Shown here: positions 35,112 through 45,409 of the stretch, piece after piece
Layout: each line of letters begins with the position of its first letter
Numbering within the stretch: position 1 is the stretch's first letter
DNA from: Aureobasidium sp. EXF-3400
Lineage: Eukaryota; Ascomycota; Dothideomycetes; Dothideales; Saccotheciaceae
Assembly (NCBI GenBank): GCA_024195585.1
Contig: SWBL01000042.1
Span: 146,844-210,843 of the forward strand
Length of the DNA: 64,000 nucleotides
Direction: 5' to 3'
Program-made: the position numbers and the translations under genes
Notes under the pieces: model-generated
Database searches by the model: none
What the model saw: only the letters and a program-made list of their open reading frames with translations
What the model was told of the DNA's origin: nothing

Positions 35112-35777
35112 ATGGCTCCCACCAACCTTCCTACCATCCCCGCCATGAACCGCGACCAGCCTCTCTTCCCTACTGGTGATGCAGAAGGTGAGGCTACTGT
35201 CATTTTCGTCCTGGGTGGTCCTGGTGCTGGCAAGGGTACTCAATGCGCCAACATCGTCCGCGACTACAAGTTCAAGCATCTCTCCGCTGGTGACTTGCTG
35301 CGTGAAGAGCAAGACCGTAAAGGCAGTGAATTCGGCGACCTGATCAAGGAATACATTCGCGATGGCAAGATTGTCCCCATGGAGGTCACCATCCAATTGC
35401 TCGAGAACGCCATGCAGGCCACCATCAAGAACGACCACATCAACAAGTTCTTGATCGACGGTTTCCCTCGCAAGATGGACCAGGCTATTCAATTCGAGAA
35501 GTCAGTCTGCAAGAGCGTCTTCACTCTGTTCTTTGAATGCACTGAGAAGGTCATGGAGGAACGTCTGCTCAACCGTGGCAAGACCAGTGGCAGAGCTGAT
35601 GACAACGAGGAGAGCATTCGCAAGCGTTTCAGAACCTTTGTCGAGACCAGCATGCCCGTTGTCGACTACTTTGAGAAGGAGGGCCGTGTCGTCAAGATTC
35701 AGGCCATCCAGACTCCTGACGAGGTTTACGAGCACGTCAAGGTTGGCTTCACTGAGCGTGGTATTAAGCTCGTCTAA
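35112..35777 (+). CDS. URA6: UMP/CMP (uridylate) kinase
   Basis: 221 residues, an adenylate-kinase-fold enzyme that phosphorylates UMP (and CMP, dCMP, AMP to a lesser degree) with ATP. The P-loop GGPGAGKGT is at 35-43, the HLSAGDLLREEQ NMP-binding motif follows, then the IDGFPRKMDQA motif and the short-lid RGKTSGRADDNEESIRKR motif. All match S. cerevisiae Ura6. The 27-residue N-terminal extension before the first beta strand is Pro-rich. The start lies three bases after the stop of a membrane-protein ORF in the same reading frame, with no room for a promoter between, so the two are probably on one transcript. Confidence 0.96.
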   Translation: MAPTNLPTIPAMNRDQPLFPTGDAEGEATVIFVLGGPGAGKGTQCANIVRDYKFKHLSAGDLLREEQDRKGSEFGDLIKEYIRDGKIVPMEVTIQLLENAMQATIKNDHINKFLIDGFPRKMDQAIQFEKSVCKSVFTLFFECTEKVMEERLLNRGKTSGRADDNEESIRKRFRTFVETSMPVVDYFEKEGRVVKIQAIQTPDEVYEHVKVGFTERGIKLV

Positions 35778-36089
35778 ACCTCCTGCATTTTGCATTATAG
35801 ACTTCTAATGAACATTTTCATCTCTTTCCTCTTCACGTTGTCACATATTGTAGAAGTATGGAAGGAAGATCTGGCGGACAATAGCAATTGTTCAACATTT
35901 TGGTGAGCTAGGGTAGACAGCGCTTGGTAAGTTCTCTCATCTCGGCGGAACTCTCTTCTTTCCCCTTTTCGTTGTGCAATCTGATGGATGCCCTCCTCGA
36001 AGTTTCTTCCTAGGAGAGTCGTGTGGTTATCTTCCTCAATTAGAGAGCTTCAAGTCAGGAAGGCAGTGGACGTCTAGGAGTGATGTCAA
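35778..36089. other. intergenic, convergent 3' flanks
   Basis: About 310 bp between the ends of URA6 and a minus-strand gene. Nothing beyond T-rich sequence is seen. Confidence 0.5.
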
Positions 36090-36494
36090 TCAGCTGCCAG
36101 AACTTGGAGAAAGTGCACTTGACTTACTGTCGTTTCTGACCACAAAGAGCTGGATGGTCTTCTTGTTTGCAATCATGTGATCAAGGACCGCGGCGGTGAA
36201 CGAGTTCTTGGAGTTGACGAACGCGATCTGGTTGGTCTCTGACATGCGCCAGACAATGGAAAGGTCGTCCTTGTCGGTGTTAAGACGAGCGCACAAAATA
36301 GCCTTGAGACCAGAGATAATGGCCTGGTCAGTGCGTTTGGACTCGAGACTCGAGAGGGGAAGTTGATAAGTGTAAGTGACATCGGTGTCCGAGTGTCTGT
36401 GGCGGGTGATTGAGATGATCATGTCGTCCTCGCTGGGCTTCTCAGTAAGCGCACTGGTGGTGATCGAGACCGCGTCTGTAGAGATTGTGCTCAT
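36090..36494 (-). CDS. hypothetical protein, 134 residues
   Basis: Intronless. The predicted protein is mixed alpha/beta: two Thr/Ser-rich strands, then IISITRHRHSDTDVTYTYQL, a helix with QAIISGLKAILCARLNTDKD, a strand LSIVWRMS and a C-terminal IANKKTIQLFVVRND strand. There is no signal peptide or membrane segment. I do not recognise a family. The regular strand-helix pattern and good hydrophobic spacing argue for a real small domain. The start at 36494 is chosen because the upstream extension is T-rich and non-coding in look. Confidence 0.5.
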   Translation of the reverse strand: MSTISTDAVSITTSALTEKPSEDDMIISITRHRHSDTDVTYTYQLPLSSLESKRTDQAIISGLKAILCARLNTDKDDLSIVWRMSETNQIAFVNSKNSFTAAVLDHMIANKKTIQLFVVRNDSKSSALSPSSGS

Positions 36495-36861
36495 CGTTGC
36501 TGATTTTTTGATGTAGATGAAGGAAAAGATGACTTGGGTCGGCAAAAAGGTTTGATGTAGGATGTCGAGCAAGGTAAGAGGTACCCGTCAATTGCACTTT
36601 CACTTTTTGTTTCGATTCACACTCACTCCGAATCACTGTCTCATGTTCACCAACACTTCACCCATAGACTTGTTCTAGATCGACTTGCCGAGAAGGCAGG
36701 CTCTCAATCCCTGAAGAGATCTCTACAATCCTCCATGTACTGATTAGCCTTGTAAACAGATATACAAACGCACGGTACTATCCCAACATGAATACTGATT
36801 CTGGGATCAAGCTGCCTCTCAGTAAGCTCAGGTCTGGTCGAGACGGCTTTCCAAGAGGCAT
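36495..36861. other. intergenic, no feature seen
   Basis: About 370 bp between two minus-strand genes. It probably holds the promoter of the 134-residue gene and the 3' UTR of the next one. Confidence 0.4.
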
Positions 36862-37548
36862 TCAACGATGTTTCCAAGCTATGGAAATGCACAATCGTAG
36901 TAGTTCGTGGACACTCGTCCAAGAAGAGTTCTCCAGACTCTCGAGTCTCAGTGAATATTGTCTTGTTTCTTGGACATGTTTGGTGTTTCGATAGTGTAGT
37001 ACATCGTCACATGTCACGCGGAGAGTAATCGACACCACCGTCTCTTCTTCAATGACTCGAGTTCGCTGATCTTTCCTGATTCCAAATCCTACACACCTGG
37101 CATAGAACACTTGAACATTATGCCAATTCTGAATGACATGTATAGCCACACACGCAGATAGCGAATACACAATAGGCTGTAGACAACAATCCACAAACCA
37201 AGCAGCCCAGGATTCTTGTGCTTGTCTCTCCTCTTCCAACAAGCTTGCTGCTTTCCTCTCCTCTTCCGTCAATCTTGCTGCTTCTCGAGCTCTCCTTTCT
37301 TGGTATCTACGGCAAAACTTTTCGCTATGCTCTTCTGCTTCCTGGTGTGTCCTTTCGCGGCGTTGATGAGCGTTTTCCAAAGTGATGATTGTATGTGTGG
37401 CTGTAGGTAGGATTGTCGAGGTAAAGATAGTTGTCGTGATGGTTGTTGTGGCTGGGTTGCACGGAGCACAGGGACTCAACAGCCAGGATCCCCATATGGG
37501 CCATGATAGTAAAAGAGGTATGACTGTGAGGACAAAGTATTGAGGCAT
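36862..37548 (-). CDS. hypothetical signal-anchored coiled-coil protein with repeat-derived C-terminus
   Basis: 228 residues from the ATG at 37548 (an upstream in-frame start exists at 37638). It starts with a hydrophobic helix (FVLTVIPLLLSWPIWGSWLL), then a Thr-rich stretch, then a charged Glu/Arg coiled coil (residues about 65-120), then a second hydrophobic segment with a Cys pair (FVDCCLQPIVYSLSACVAIH). The last 44 or so codons lie inside a MITE-like element (36879-36994), which supplies the C-terminus and stop. Another copy lies 134 bp upstream of the start. I do not recognise the family. The gene may be lineage-specific, or a decaying gene with an altered 3' end. Confidence 0.45.
   Translation of the reverse strand: MPQYFVLTVIPLLLSWPIWGSWLLSPCAPCNPATTTITTTIFTSTILPTATHTIITLENAHQRRERTHQEAEEHSEKFCRRYQERRAREAARLTEEERKAASLLEEERQAQESWAAWFVDCCLQPIVYSLSACVAIHVIQNWHNVQVFYARCVGFGIRKDQRTRVIEEETVVSITLRVTCDDVLHYRNTKHVQETRQYSLRLESLENSSWTSVHELLRLCISIAWKHR
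36879..36994. repeat. MITE-like element, copy 8 (core)
   Basis: Inner repeats CTATGGAAATGCACAAT at the left and TGGTGTTTCGATAG at the right. The centre has TCCAAGAAGAGTTCTCCAGA and CTTGTTTCTTGGACATG. Outer repeats are not clear. It overlaps the 3' end of the minus-strand ORF at 36862-37548. Confidence 0.6.
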
Positions 37549-37681
37549 GCTTGGTATTTTGGGTCTTGAGAGGAGTGTTCTTTGCAGCTTTTGTTGGTTT
37601 ATGTACAGGCGAGATTTGGTCATGCCACCACTTCTCACGTGGCATCGACGATTCTTTTAACCTCTCCCAGCTCATTGCATA

Positions 37682-37850
37682 TCTCCAAGTGTCAAGGTCA
37701 ATCTTATTGAAATTGTCGAAATGCACGACATGTTCAAGAAACAGACAGTTATCAGTGGGAGTTGGAAATCAACAGGCTCCCACTGGATACATGTCTACAG
37801 TGAATACAACTGTGCATTTCGACAAGTATATTGCGACAGACATTGGGACA
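37682..37850. repeat. MITE-like element, copy 9
   Basis: The inner repeats are nearly perfect: ATTGTCGAAATGCACGACA starting about 37712 and AACTGTGCATTTCGACAAG ending about 37825. At the centre a perfect 9-bp inverted repeat, CAGTGGGAG (37753-37761) and CTCCCACTG (37777-37785), could form a hairpin with a 15-nt loop. Outer ends are approximate. It lies between the orphan gene and the acid phosphatase gene. Confidence 0.7.
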
Positions 37851-37915
37851 TGGATATGTGTAATATTTTTCGAGGACCTGTCTTATCAGAGCCCTAGCCA
37901 CGACGCTCTCTGCAC

Positions 37916-39205
37916 CTATTTACATGCAGCATCCCAAGTGGCATCACCGTCTGTAATGTTCATGGCCACCTGCACATGTTTGGTTGCCACAAAGTCGGCA
38001 AGTTTGCAGGTGCCATAGTAGTCTGAGGTACAACCCACTGGACTGAGATCAAAGTTTGCTCCGTTGAGCTCGAGTTGGATCCTGGTTTCATTGCCGCTAC
38101 AACTCAAACGCTTGAACAGCATTTGAGCTGCGAAGGGGACTTGAGTACTTGTTCGCCAGTTGCGGGAAGGATTCGGGGGGCCCGTGGCAGGATATTGCTC
38201 ATCGTAGGCAAGACCAAGTGCAGTGAGGCCGAGATCAATGGTCGTATCGTGGGCGAAATTCAAGGATAGGTTTTGGCCAGCTGAGCTTTGTAGGAAGGTG
38301 GTAACGTTGCTGACGAGCAGGCTTCCAAGAACGGGACCTTGGTTGTTAGGCAGTCCGTAGCCGAAGGCACCTCTCATAAGAAGGTCAAGTTCGTACTCGA
38401 ATTGAAGAATTTCTTGAGGCTTGAAGACTGCACACCATGGGCTGCGGCCTACACCATACACTGCGGTACCATAGGCACAAGCCCAGAGAGCTCCATGGGC
38501 GTGTTGTGCTGTGAAATTCACACCAGGATAGGCGCTCGAGAGGGCATTGTTAATGCGAGCGGCAATACCAGGCAGATAGACATTGCCCCACTCTGTGACC
38601 AGATCATTGCCTGAGCTATATTCCCAAGTCTTGCAGGTATCTGTTGAGGTGATCCATGAAGTTGTTAGATTGTCCTCTGCAATCTTGTTCAAAACAGCTA
38701 CATCTTCGACATAGCGACCATAGTAGCCATCCATAAACCATTGAGCACTTTCAACCACGCGGTCTTGATCGCCGGCTAACACTGTATCGGTATACAGAGA
38801 GGGATAGTCCAGACGGAAAGTCACACCATGATCGAACAACTGTTGGCGGCCAGGGGCAGATAGATTGTTGAGCGTGAAACTGCTTGACCATCCATTGGTG
38901 AGAAAGGAGAATTCTGAGGGCAATTGGCCACGAGGGTTTTTGAACAGGGCAGTATTGTTGTATATGTAGTATGAGAGGTTCTGGATTGTAGGCAGTTCTG
39001 CTGAGATGGGCTGACGAGAACCATGTCTATGAACCAAAAAAGCACGATCGACAGAGCAAGACTCTGGGATACCAGACAGTAGAGATTCTGGGGTATTGGC
39101 AGGCGTGAAGTACGGCGAGAGGTTTCCTAGATGTTCATAGAGGTTGAACGCCTGAGCAGCAGCAGGAACGAGGGCCAATTGGACCAAAGAAGAGAGGGAA
39201 GGCAT
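37916..39205 (-). CDS. secreted histidine acid phosphatase (phytase-like)
   Basis: Intronless, 429 residues. A signal peptide (PSLSSLVQLALVPAAAQA) is cut near residue 19, so the enzyme is secreted or in the cell wall. The histidine-phosphatase motif RHGSRQP is at 60-66, where the first His is phosphorylated, and the distal acid/base His-Asp pair is in NFAHDTT near residue 319. Many N-x-S/T sites (such as NLSYY, NNTAL, NVTTF) and paired Cys residues fit a glycosylated, disulfide-bonded extracellular enzyme. Substrate range (phytate or general phosphate esters) cannot be told from sequence. A MITE-like element lies about 170 bp upstream of the start, inside the promoter. Confidence 0.93.
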   Translation of the reverse strand: MPSLSSLVQLALVPAAAQAFNLYEHLGNLSPYFTPANTPESLLSGIPESCSVDRAFLVHRHGSRQPISAELPTIQNLSYYIYNNTALFKNPRGQLPSEFSFLTNGWSSSFTLNNLSAPGRQQLFDHGVTFRLDYPSLYTDTVLAGDQDRVVESAQWFMDGYYGRYVEDVAVLNKIAEDNLTTSWITSTDTCKTWEYSSGNDLVTEWGNVYLPGIAARINNALSSAYPGVNFTAQHAHGALWACAYGTAVYGVGRSPWCAVFKPQEILQFEYELDLLMRGAFGYGLPNNQGPVLGSLLVSNVTTFLQSSAGQNLSLNFAHDTTIDLGLTALGLAYDEQYPATGPPNPSRNWRTSTQVPFAAQMLFKRLSCSGNETRIQLELNGANFDLSPVGCTSDYYGTCKLADFVATKHVQVAMNITDGDATWDAACK

Positions 39206-39377
39206 AATGGTTGTGGTCAAAAGGTACAATGCTCTGTTTCCTGGAAGAAACAGAACTTTATATGCATGTACAGGGCTGTACTGCAGGCGATCGCCGGAGG
39301 GTTGGTGGTGGCTCGCAGGTGGGACCTGACTAGCGCTATCGCTAGTGTCGATAAGCAAGAGGTTTATCACTTCCAAT

Positions 39378-39563
39378 CCTCTCTCATATGGGATGTAGAG
39401 CGACATCAGAGCTATGAATCTGCACAGTCATTTTCAAATCAGGAACGGAGTAGAGTAGGTGACAGTTGATGAGATGGAAGATCTTTTGGTGGGATCTATG
39501 ATTTCCCAGAAACAGTGTTGTATTACAGGGCTGTATGCGCTATAATCAATGGCACTCGGAGAG
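39378..39563. repeat. MITE-like element, copy 12 (degenerate)
   Basis: About 186 bp. Left outer CCTCTCTCATATGGGATGTA, inner GCTATGAATCTGCACAGTC, right inner AACAGTGTTGTATTACAG, right outer GGCACTCGGAGAG. Each part matches the family at about 60-80% by eye. It lies in the promoter of the acid phosphatase gene. Confidence 0.55.
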
Positions 39564-39905
39564 TCAAAGTATACCTACTTGGCAACAACTCCGCCTTGTG
39601 CCATGGCACGAGTCATTGGAACACAAACAAGCTCCGAATGTGGCAGGTGGTCGCGTGAGAACGATAGAAAGGCATCACCGAACACCAAGCTCATAATGCT
39701 CAAATGATCGTGGACGCATATGTGAAACAATTCCTCTGAATTCAAGAAGGCTTCTTACATACGATTGGACTCAGAAGTCAGAGCACTTGTTGAGGTGGGC
39801 TAAGATGGAGCAAGCTCGTGGTGTCCACGGTGGGAAGGAGCGAGGTCGGGGCAAAGGTTAAAGCTTATCGATAGCGCCTGCCGTTCTGAGACGTGCCAAA
39901 GTGCA

Positions 39906-39920
39906 ACGCGTCTCACGCGT
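39906..39920. promoter_or_regulatory. paired MCB boxes (ACGCGT) upstream of MSH6
   Basis: Two exact ACGCGT hexamers, at 39906-39911 and 39915-39920, lie about 80-95 bp before the MSH6 ATG. In yeasts the MBF complex (Mbp1/Swi6) binds MCB boxes and drives G1/S transcription of replication and repair genes, MSH6 among them. The sites are seen directly; regulation is inferred. Confidence 0.6.
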
Positions 39921-40001
39921 TCGCTCGAATCGAAGGCGAGGCTACATCACTTTTTGGTCAACCATCGTTGTCTGTATAACACCAGCCATATTGACTGCAC
40001 A

Positions 40002-43000
40002 ATGGCTCGAGGCATCGAAGGTAACGAGATTGCTACACCTCGTGTCCCTAAACTTCAGAAATCTGCCTCCTCGGCATCACAATCAGGAAAGCAACAGAAG
40101 AGCATCCTAGGCTTCTTCCAGCGAAAGACGGCGCCTGCTTCATCACCTGCTGCTCCGAATGAGACTGCAGCTGCTTCAAGCCCTCCACCACAGTCTTCAC
40201 CTGCTCCTGCCAATTACAATGGTAAAGAGAATGGTGTGCTGCGCCACAACTCCACCGGCCTATTCAATAGCTGACATCCACGCCTACAAGCAGTACCGCT
40301 AGAGAAGCCATCAATCCCCTCCTCGAGTCCTGTTCGCAATGGAAAGAAGAAGGTCAACTATGCCGAGTCCGATGACGAGCATGACGAGCCCGTCCTTCGA
40401 CAACGCTCCAGCAACACCACCGCACGCTCTACCAAGAGGAGGAAGTTGGACGATGATTCTGATGATGATTTCGCCATGGATGATGCTACTGAAGCTCTCA
40501 TGGCTGCTGCTGACGAGGCCGATATGCAAGACTTTGTTGTCGATGATGACGCCTCGGAAGACGACGCTCCTGTCAGACGTAAGAAGTCCACTCAGCCGCG
40601 GAAGCCTTCCAAACAACCTTCTCCCATCGCAGAAGATGAACCAAGTCAAAGTCCAGAGATGCCTTCCACCTCGACGGCTCAGCAGTGGAACTTTGATCCA
40701 GACACCGTCCAGCCGTACGCTTCCAGAAAGACGCCCCAACGCAAACCACAAACTGGCCCACCAAAGAAGCAGAAGGCTCACATGTCAGAGCCTGATGCTC
40801 GTTATCCCTGGTTAGCCAATATCATGGACGCAGAGCGCAACAGGCCTGGTACCCCAGACTATGACCCACGCACTCTCTACATTCCTCCATTGGCATGGTC
40901 CAAGTTCTCTCCTTTCGAAAAACAGTACTGGGAAATCAAGTCAAAGTTCTGGGACACCATTGTCTTTTTCAAGAAGGGAAAGTTCTACGAACTGTACGAG
41001 AACGATGCTACCGTTGGTCACCAGTTGTTTGACCTGAAGATGACTGATCGTGTCAACATGCGCATGGTCGGTGTTCCTGAGGCATCACTTGACCACTGGG
41101 CCAATCAGTTCGTTGCCAAAGGTTTCAAGATTGCCAGAGTCGACCAAATGGAAACTGCCCTTGGCAAAGACATGCGTGAGAGAGATGAAAAGACCGGCAA
41201 GGGCGGTAAGCCGAAAAAGGAAGAGAAAGTCATTCGTCGTGAGCTGGCCTCCGTTTTGACTTCTGGTACTCTCGTCGATGGTGGCATGTTGCAGGACGAC
41301 ATGTCAACCTATTGTGCTGCTATCACAGAACGTGAAGTAGATGGATTGCCGGCCTTCGGTATTGCTTTCGTTGATACTGCAACGGCCCAGTTCCAGCTCT
41401 GCGACTTTGTTGATGATGTCGACATGACCAAGTTCGAAACTCTTGTCGCTCAAACAAGACCTGGTGAACTGCTCCTCGAGAAGTCGTGCATCTCTTCCAA
41501 GGCTGTACGTATCCTGAAGAACAACACCAGCCCCACATGTCTTTGGAATTACCTCAAACCGGAGAAGGAATTCTTGACCGCCAACAAGACTGCACTCAAG
41601 ATTACTGGAGAGCACTACTTCAAGTCTGATGATAACGATGCCGATGATGCTTGGCCTACTGTGCTCAAAGAAGCTAGGGAAAAGGAGCTGTGCTTCTCTG
41701 CCCTTGGTGCCTTGATCTGGTACCTTCAGATGCTAAAGATTGAGCGTGATCTTATATCGCTTGGCAACTTCAACTGGTACGACCCGATCAGAAAGGCATC
41801 CAGTCTTGTACTCGACGGACAGAGCTTGATCAACCTTGAGGTAAGCCAAACTTGGTCTTTTATTTACGACTCCACTGACCTTGGATTAGATTTTTGCAAA
41901 CAGTTACGATGGCGGCATCGAAGGCACACTTTTTGCCATGCTTAACCGCTGCATCACGCCTTTTGGTAAGCGTATGCTACGCCAGTGGGTCTGTCATCCT
42001 TTGGCAGACACTGTTAAGATTAATGCAAGACTTGATGCCGTAGAGGCACTCAATGCCGACCTCACCATCACCGACCGCTTCACTGCATCTTTGTCAAAGA
42101 TTCCCGATCTCGAACGTCTCATCTCCCGCATTCACGCAGGTAGATGCAAGGCTACAGATTTTGTGAAAGTTTTGGAAGGCTTCGAGCAAATTGAGTACAC
42201 CATGAGCTTGCTCTCAAGCTTCGGTGAGGGCGAAGGTGTTCTCGGACAACTCATCTCATCAATGCCCGACCTTGCTGGAGCACTTGCTCACTGGACTGAT
42301 GCCTTCGATCGTGATCATGCAAAAGACCAGAATCTGCTTGTGCCCAAGCCAGGCGTTGAAGAAGACTTCGACGAGAGTCAAAACACAATTGAGCAGATTG
42401 AAGGACAGTTACAGTCTTTACTCAAGCGTTGTCGGGATGAACTAGGCACTTCGGCTGCCAAGTATGTTGACAACGGTAAGGAAATCTACCAGATCGAAGT
42501 CCCAGTCAAGACCAAGAACATTCCAAAGAACTGGAAGCAGATGTCGTCGACTGCCAAAGCAAAGCGTTACTACTTCTCTGAACTGGAGAGTCTGATTCAA
42601 GACTTGAAAGAAGCGCAAGAAACACACGGACAAATCGTCAAGCAAGTTGCTGGTAGATTTTACGCTCGCTTCGACCAGGACTACGCTATCTGGCTTGCTG
42701 CAGTGAAGATTGTTGCTCATCTGGACTGTCTCATTTCTCTGTCCAAAGCATCTGCCTCGCTAGGAGAACCAAGCTGCAGGCCTGAGTTCGTTGACTCCGA
42801 GCGTAGCGTGCTCGAGTTCTCCGACCTTCGTCATCCGTGCATGCTCAACACCGTCTCAGACTTCATTCCTAACGACATTGCCCTTGGTGGCGATAACCCG
42901 AGCATCGATCTCTTGACTGGTGCAAACGCGGCTGGTAAGAGTACCGTCCTGCGCATGACCTGCATTGCTGTCATTCTGGCTCAAGTCGGCTGTTTCGTGC

Positions 43001-43653
43001 CCTGCGTTGCAGCACGCATGACTCCTGTTGACCGTATCATGTCTCGTTTGGGAGCCCATGACAACATTCTGGCTGGCCAGAGTACGTTTATGGTGGAGTT
43101 GAGCGAGACGAAGAAGATCTTGTCTGAAGCTACACCTCGTTCGCTGGTGATTCTCGATGAACTTGGTCGTGGTACGAGCAGTCACGACGGTGTTGCAGTT
43201 GCACAAGCAGTACTTCACCACGTCGCCACGCACACTGGCTGCATTGGTTTCTTTGCCACCCACTACCATTCTCTTGCAGCAGAGTTCAGCTTGCATCCAG
43301 AGATCTCACCCAAGCGCATGGCTATCATGGTGGATGACACTGAGCGTCGCATTACCTTCTTGTACAAACTCGAACCTGGTGTGGCGGAGGGCAGTTTCGG
43401 TATGCACTGCGCAGCTATGTGCGGTATTCCAGACGCCGTCATCCAACGTGCAGAGGACGCAGCTAAGGAGTGGGAGTACACGGGACGCCTTCAAGTACGC
43501 GCAGAAGAGCGCAAGGATGGAGAGCTGCCCCTCGGCTTGCTCAGCGATATTGCGTGGATGCTCAAGACTGCCGACGATGCGGTGCCTGAAGGTGAAGAAG
43601 GTGTCTGCGAGCGTGGTCTCGAGGTGTTGAGAAGAACCATTGCTGCATTGTAA
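40002..43653 (+). CDS. MSH6: MSH6, DNA mismatch repair MutS-alpha subunit
   Basis: Three exons (40002-40221, 40294-41840, 41890-43653) encode 1176 residues. Msh6 pairs with Msh2 to recognise base mismatches and small loops after replication. A PCNA-interacting PIP box, QKSILGFF, is at residues 32-39 in a disordered N-terminus with acidic and basic patches. The mispair-binding Phe-x-Glu is in FFKKGKFYELYE near residue 305. The ATPase core has Walker A GANAAGKST near 935, the ST motif DNILAGQSTFMVELSE and Walker B VILDELGRGTS near 1012. The introns are 72 and 49 nt; the first was placed because it removes the stop in the upstream frame and restores the conserved basic/acidic region. Two MCB boxes precede the start. 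Confidence 0.96.
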
Positions 43654-44079
43654 ATGTGTGGCAGGAGTCGAATGAGGGGCATTGCTTGCTTGTATTTTCT
43701 TGCTAGGGTTGTACGGAGTATGGCTTGAGATTGTATTTGCTAGATTGATGATGAACCGACAATGGAGTTTGCTGAGCGGACTTGCATATTTTCCTATATA
43801 TACTTACCTCTTCTACTGACACCCTCTTGTCCCTGTTCCCGCCTTTCTTTCTTATGACCACATGCCGTCGCATCGCTCCTTCCGTGTTCCCTACGATGAG
43901 AGATCAAGCTACGAACAGTTAAGATGGAATAGAAACCCATTTTCGTCTGGAATTTATCCTCGATTTCAGCACACATGATAAGACATGAAAAAATCAAAAA
44001 AGAACAACAGGAATCCCATTTTTGTGAACCTCATGATATAGAACTAAAAACAAGACATTGCAAACACTCGTTGGTAGGT
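43654..44079. other. intergenic, convergent 3' flanks
   Basis: 426 bp between the 3' ends of MSH6 and the eIF3m gene. AT-rich with no gene or repeat seen. Confidence 0.5.
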
Positions 44080-45409
44080 TTACTCAACCTCAACAGCGTT
44101 TCTGTACTGCTTGTTAGGTCTGTAACCATTGCCCTTGTCACGGTTCTCAGCGTCACGGAGCTCGGCCTCACGATCACGGATGTAGTTTTCCTTTTCCTGG
44201 CGGACGACGCGGAGAACACCCTGCAGAGAGGTACGCCACATATCCAGACGGGAAGCAACTTCGCGCCACTGGTTCTCGCCGAAGACGCGGTAGGTGGTGC
44301 GGTGGATCAGGAAGGTCTTTTCTTGCTGCGAGAGTTTGCCTTCGACGAGACCGACACGCACGGCATCGATGGCCCACATCTCGACGTCTTCGGAGGGGAT
44401 TTGGAGGGCCTTTGTGATGGCGTCGTAGGGCAGGGTGCGGGATTGCGAGGCAGAGGCAGCGATGCTGGCCAGAGTGAGCAAACGCATCTTGCGCTCGAGG
44501 GCGGTAGCGTCCATGTCAGCCTTGGCGATGAAATCAGGGTTGGCCTCGTTGAAGTCGCGGAAGTCGTCGAGTTGCTGGGCGTTGAAGATCTCAAGCAACT
44601 CAAACCAGACGGACTCGGAGTTGCGCAAAGCCTGAACGGAATCCAATTGGGTCAAGTCGTGGAAGTCAAAGTGGGAAGGCGAGACAAGGGCTTGCTTGAG
44701 AGCGCGGATAGACAGGGCTTTGGCATCTTCAGAGGAAGCATCTGCTTGCGACTGGATGGTGCGCAGGGCCTTGAGCAGGTATTGGTATGCTTGTTCGTCC
44801 TCGCTGGCTTCGGTGGCCACATCGCTGACGGCAAGGTACAGCTTGCGCTGGTCTGCGGCATCCATGTCCCATTCCTGCAGCCATGACTCCAGCTGGGCGA
44901 GTTGAGGGGTCAACTGGTCGAAAGTGCTGTTGTTGCGCACAATCTTGAGGATAGCGAGCAGCACGTGGTACCGGCTGTCTTGCTCAGGCGAGAGGGTGTT
45001 GAAGATTGTGGAGAGGACGTTGAGGGCGAGACCGGTGCCGTTGTATGGCGAAGAGGTGATGGGAGCAGAGACGTTCTGGCAGAGTTTGGGCAGGAAAATG
45101 TCGGGGCTTCCAGACTGGTGTACGAGGTGCACGAGGAGGTTGTATGCGGCGACGAATTCTGGGTGGGAGCAAAGTTAGAACTTGATGAGTTTCCAATGCA
45201 GTAAAAGAGCGCAACCTACCTCTCTCGGGGGCGCTGTTCAAGGCGCTGCTGGCAGTGACAATCTTCTTGAGCGCATCCACCTTGTTGCCCTCCTTCAACA
45301 GCGGCGCAATTTCCGACTGCAGCGACGACTGGCTGAGTCCGTCGATGTAGACGGCGAGCTCCTCGCTCAGCTCCTCGAATGAGCCTTCGATCAAAAGTGT
45401 GTTGGCCAT
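44080..45409 (-). CDS. translation initiation factor eIF3 subunit M
   Basis: Two exons (45409-45220, 45158-44080) over a 61-nt intron encode 422 residues. eIF3m is a PCI-domain subunit of the eIF3 octamer that supports 40S recruitment. The N-terminal half is helical repeats (for example EELSEELAVYIDGLSQSSLQ). The PCI winged-helix region lies at about 230-370, with LTLASIAASASQSRTLPYDA and SEDVEMWAIDAVRVGLVEGK, the family signature, followed by the TYRVFGENQWREVASRLDMW segment. The splice site was fixed by restoring the conserved junction PEREFVAAYNLLVHLV. The highly charged C-terminus is normal for fungal members. Confidence 0.94.

Larger units (their letters stand above)
39206..40001. other. 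divergent promoter region, element copy 12
   Basis: 796 bp between the divergent acid phosphatase gene and MSH6. It holds a degenerate MITE-like element (39378-39563) near the phosphatase side and paired MCB boxes near MSH6. No gene is supported. Confidence 0.6.

Noticed and set aside
43975..44886. 303-codon plus-strand frame
   Set aside because: Antisense to the eIF3m gene.
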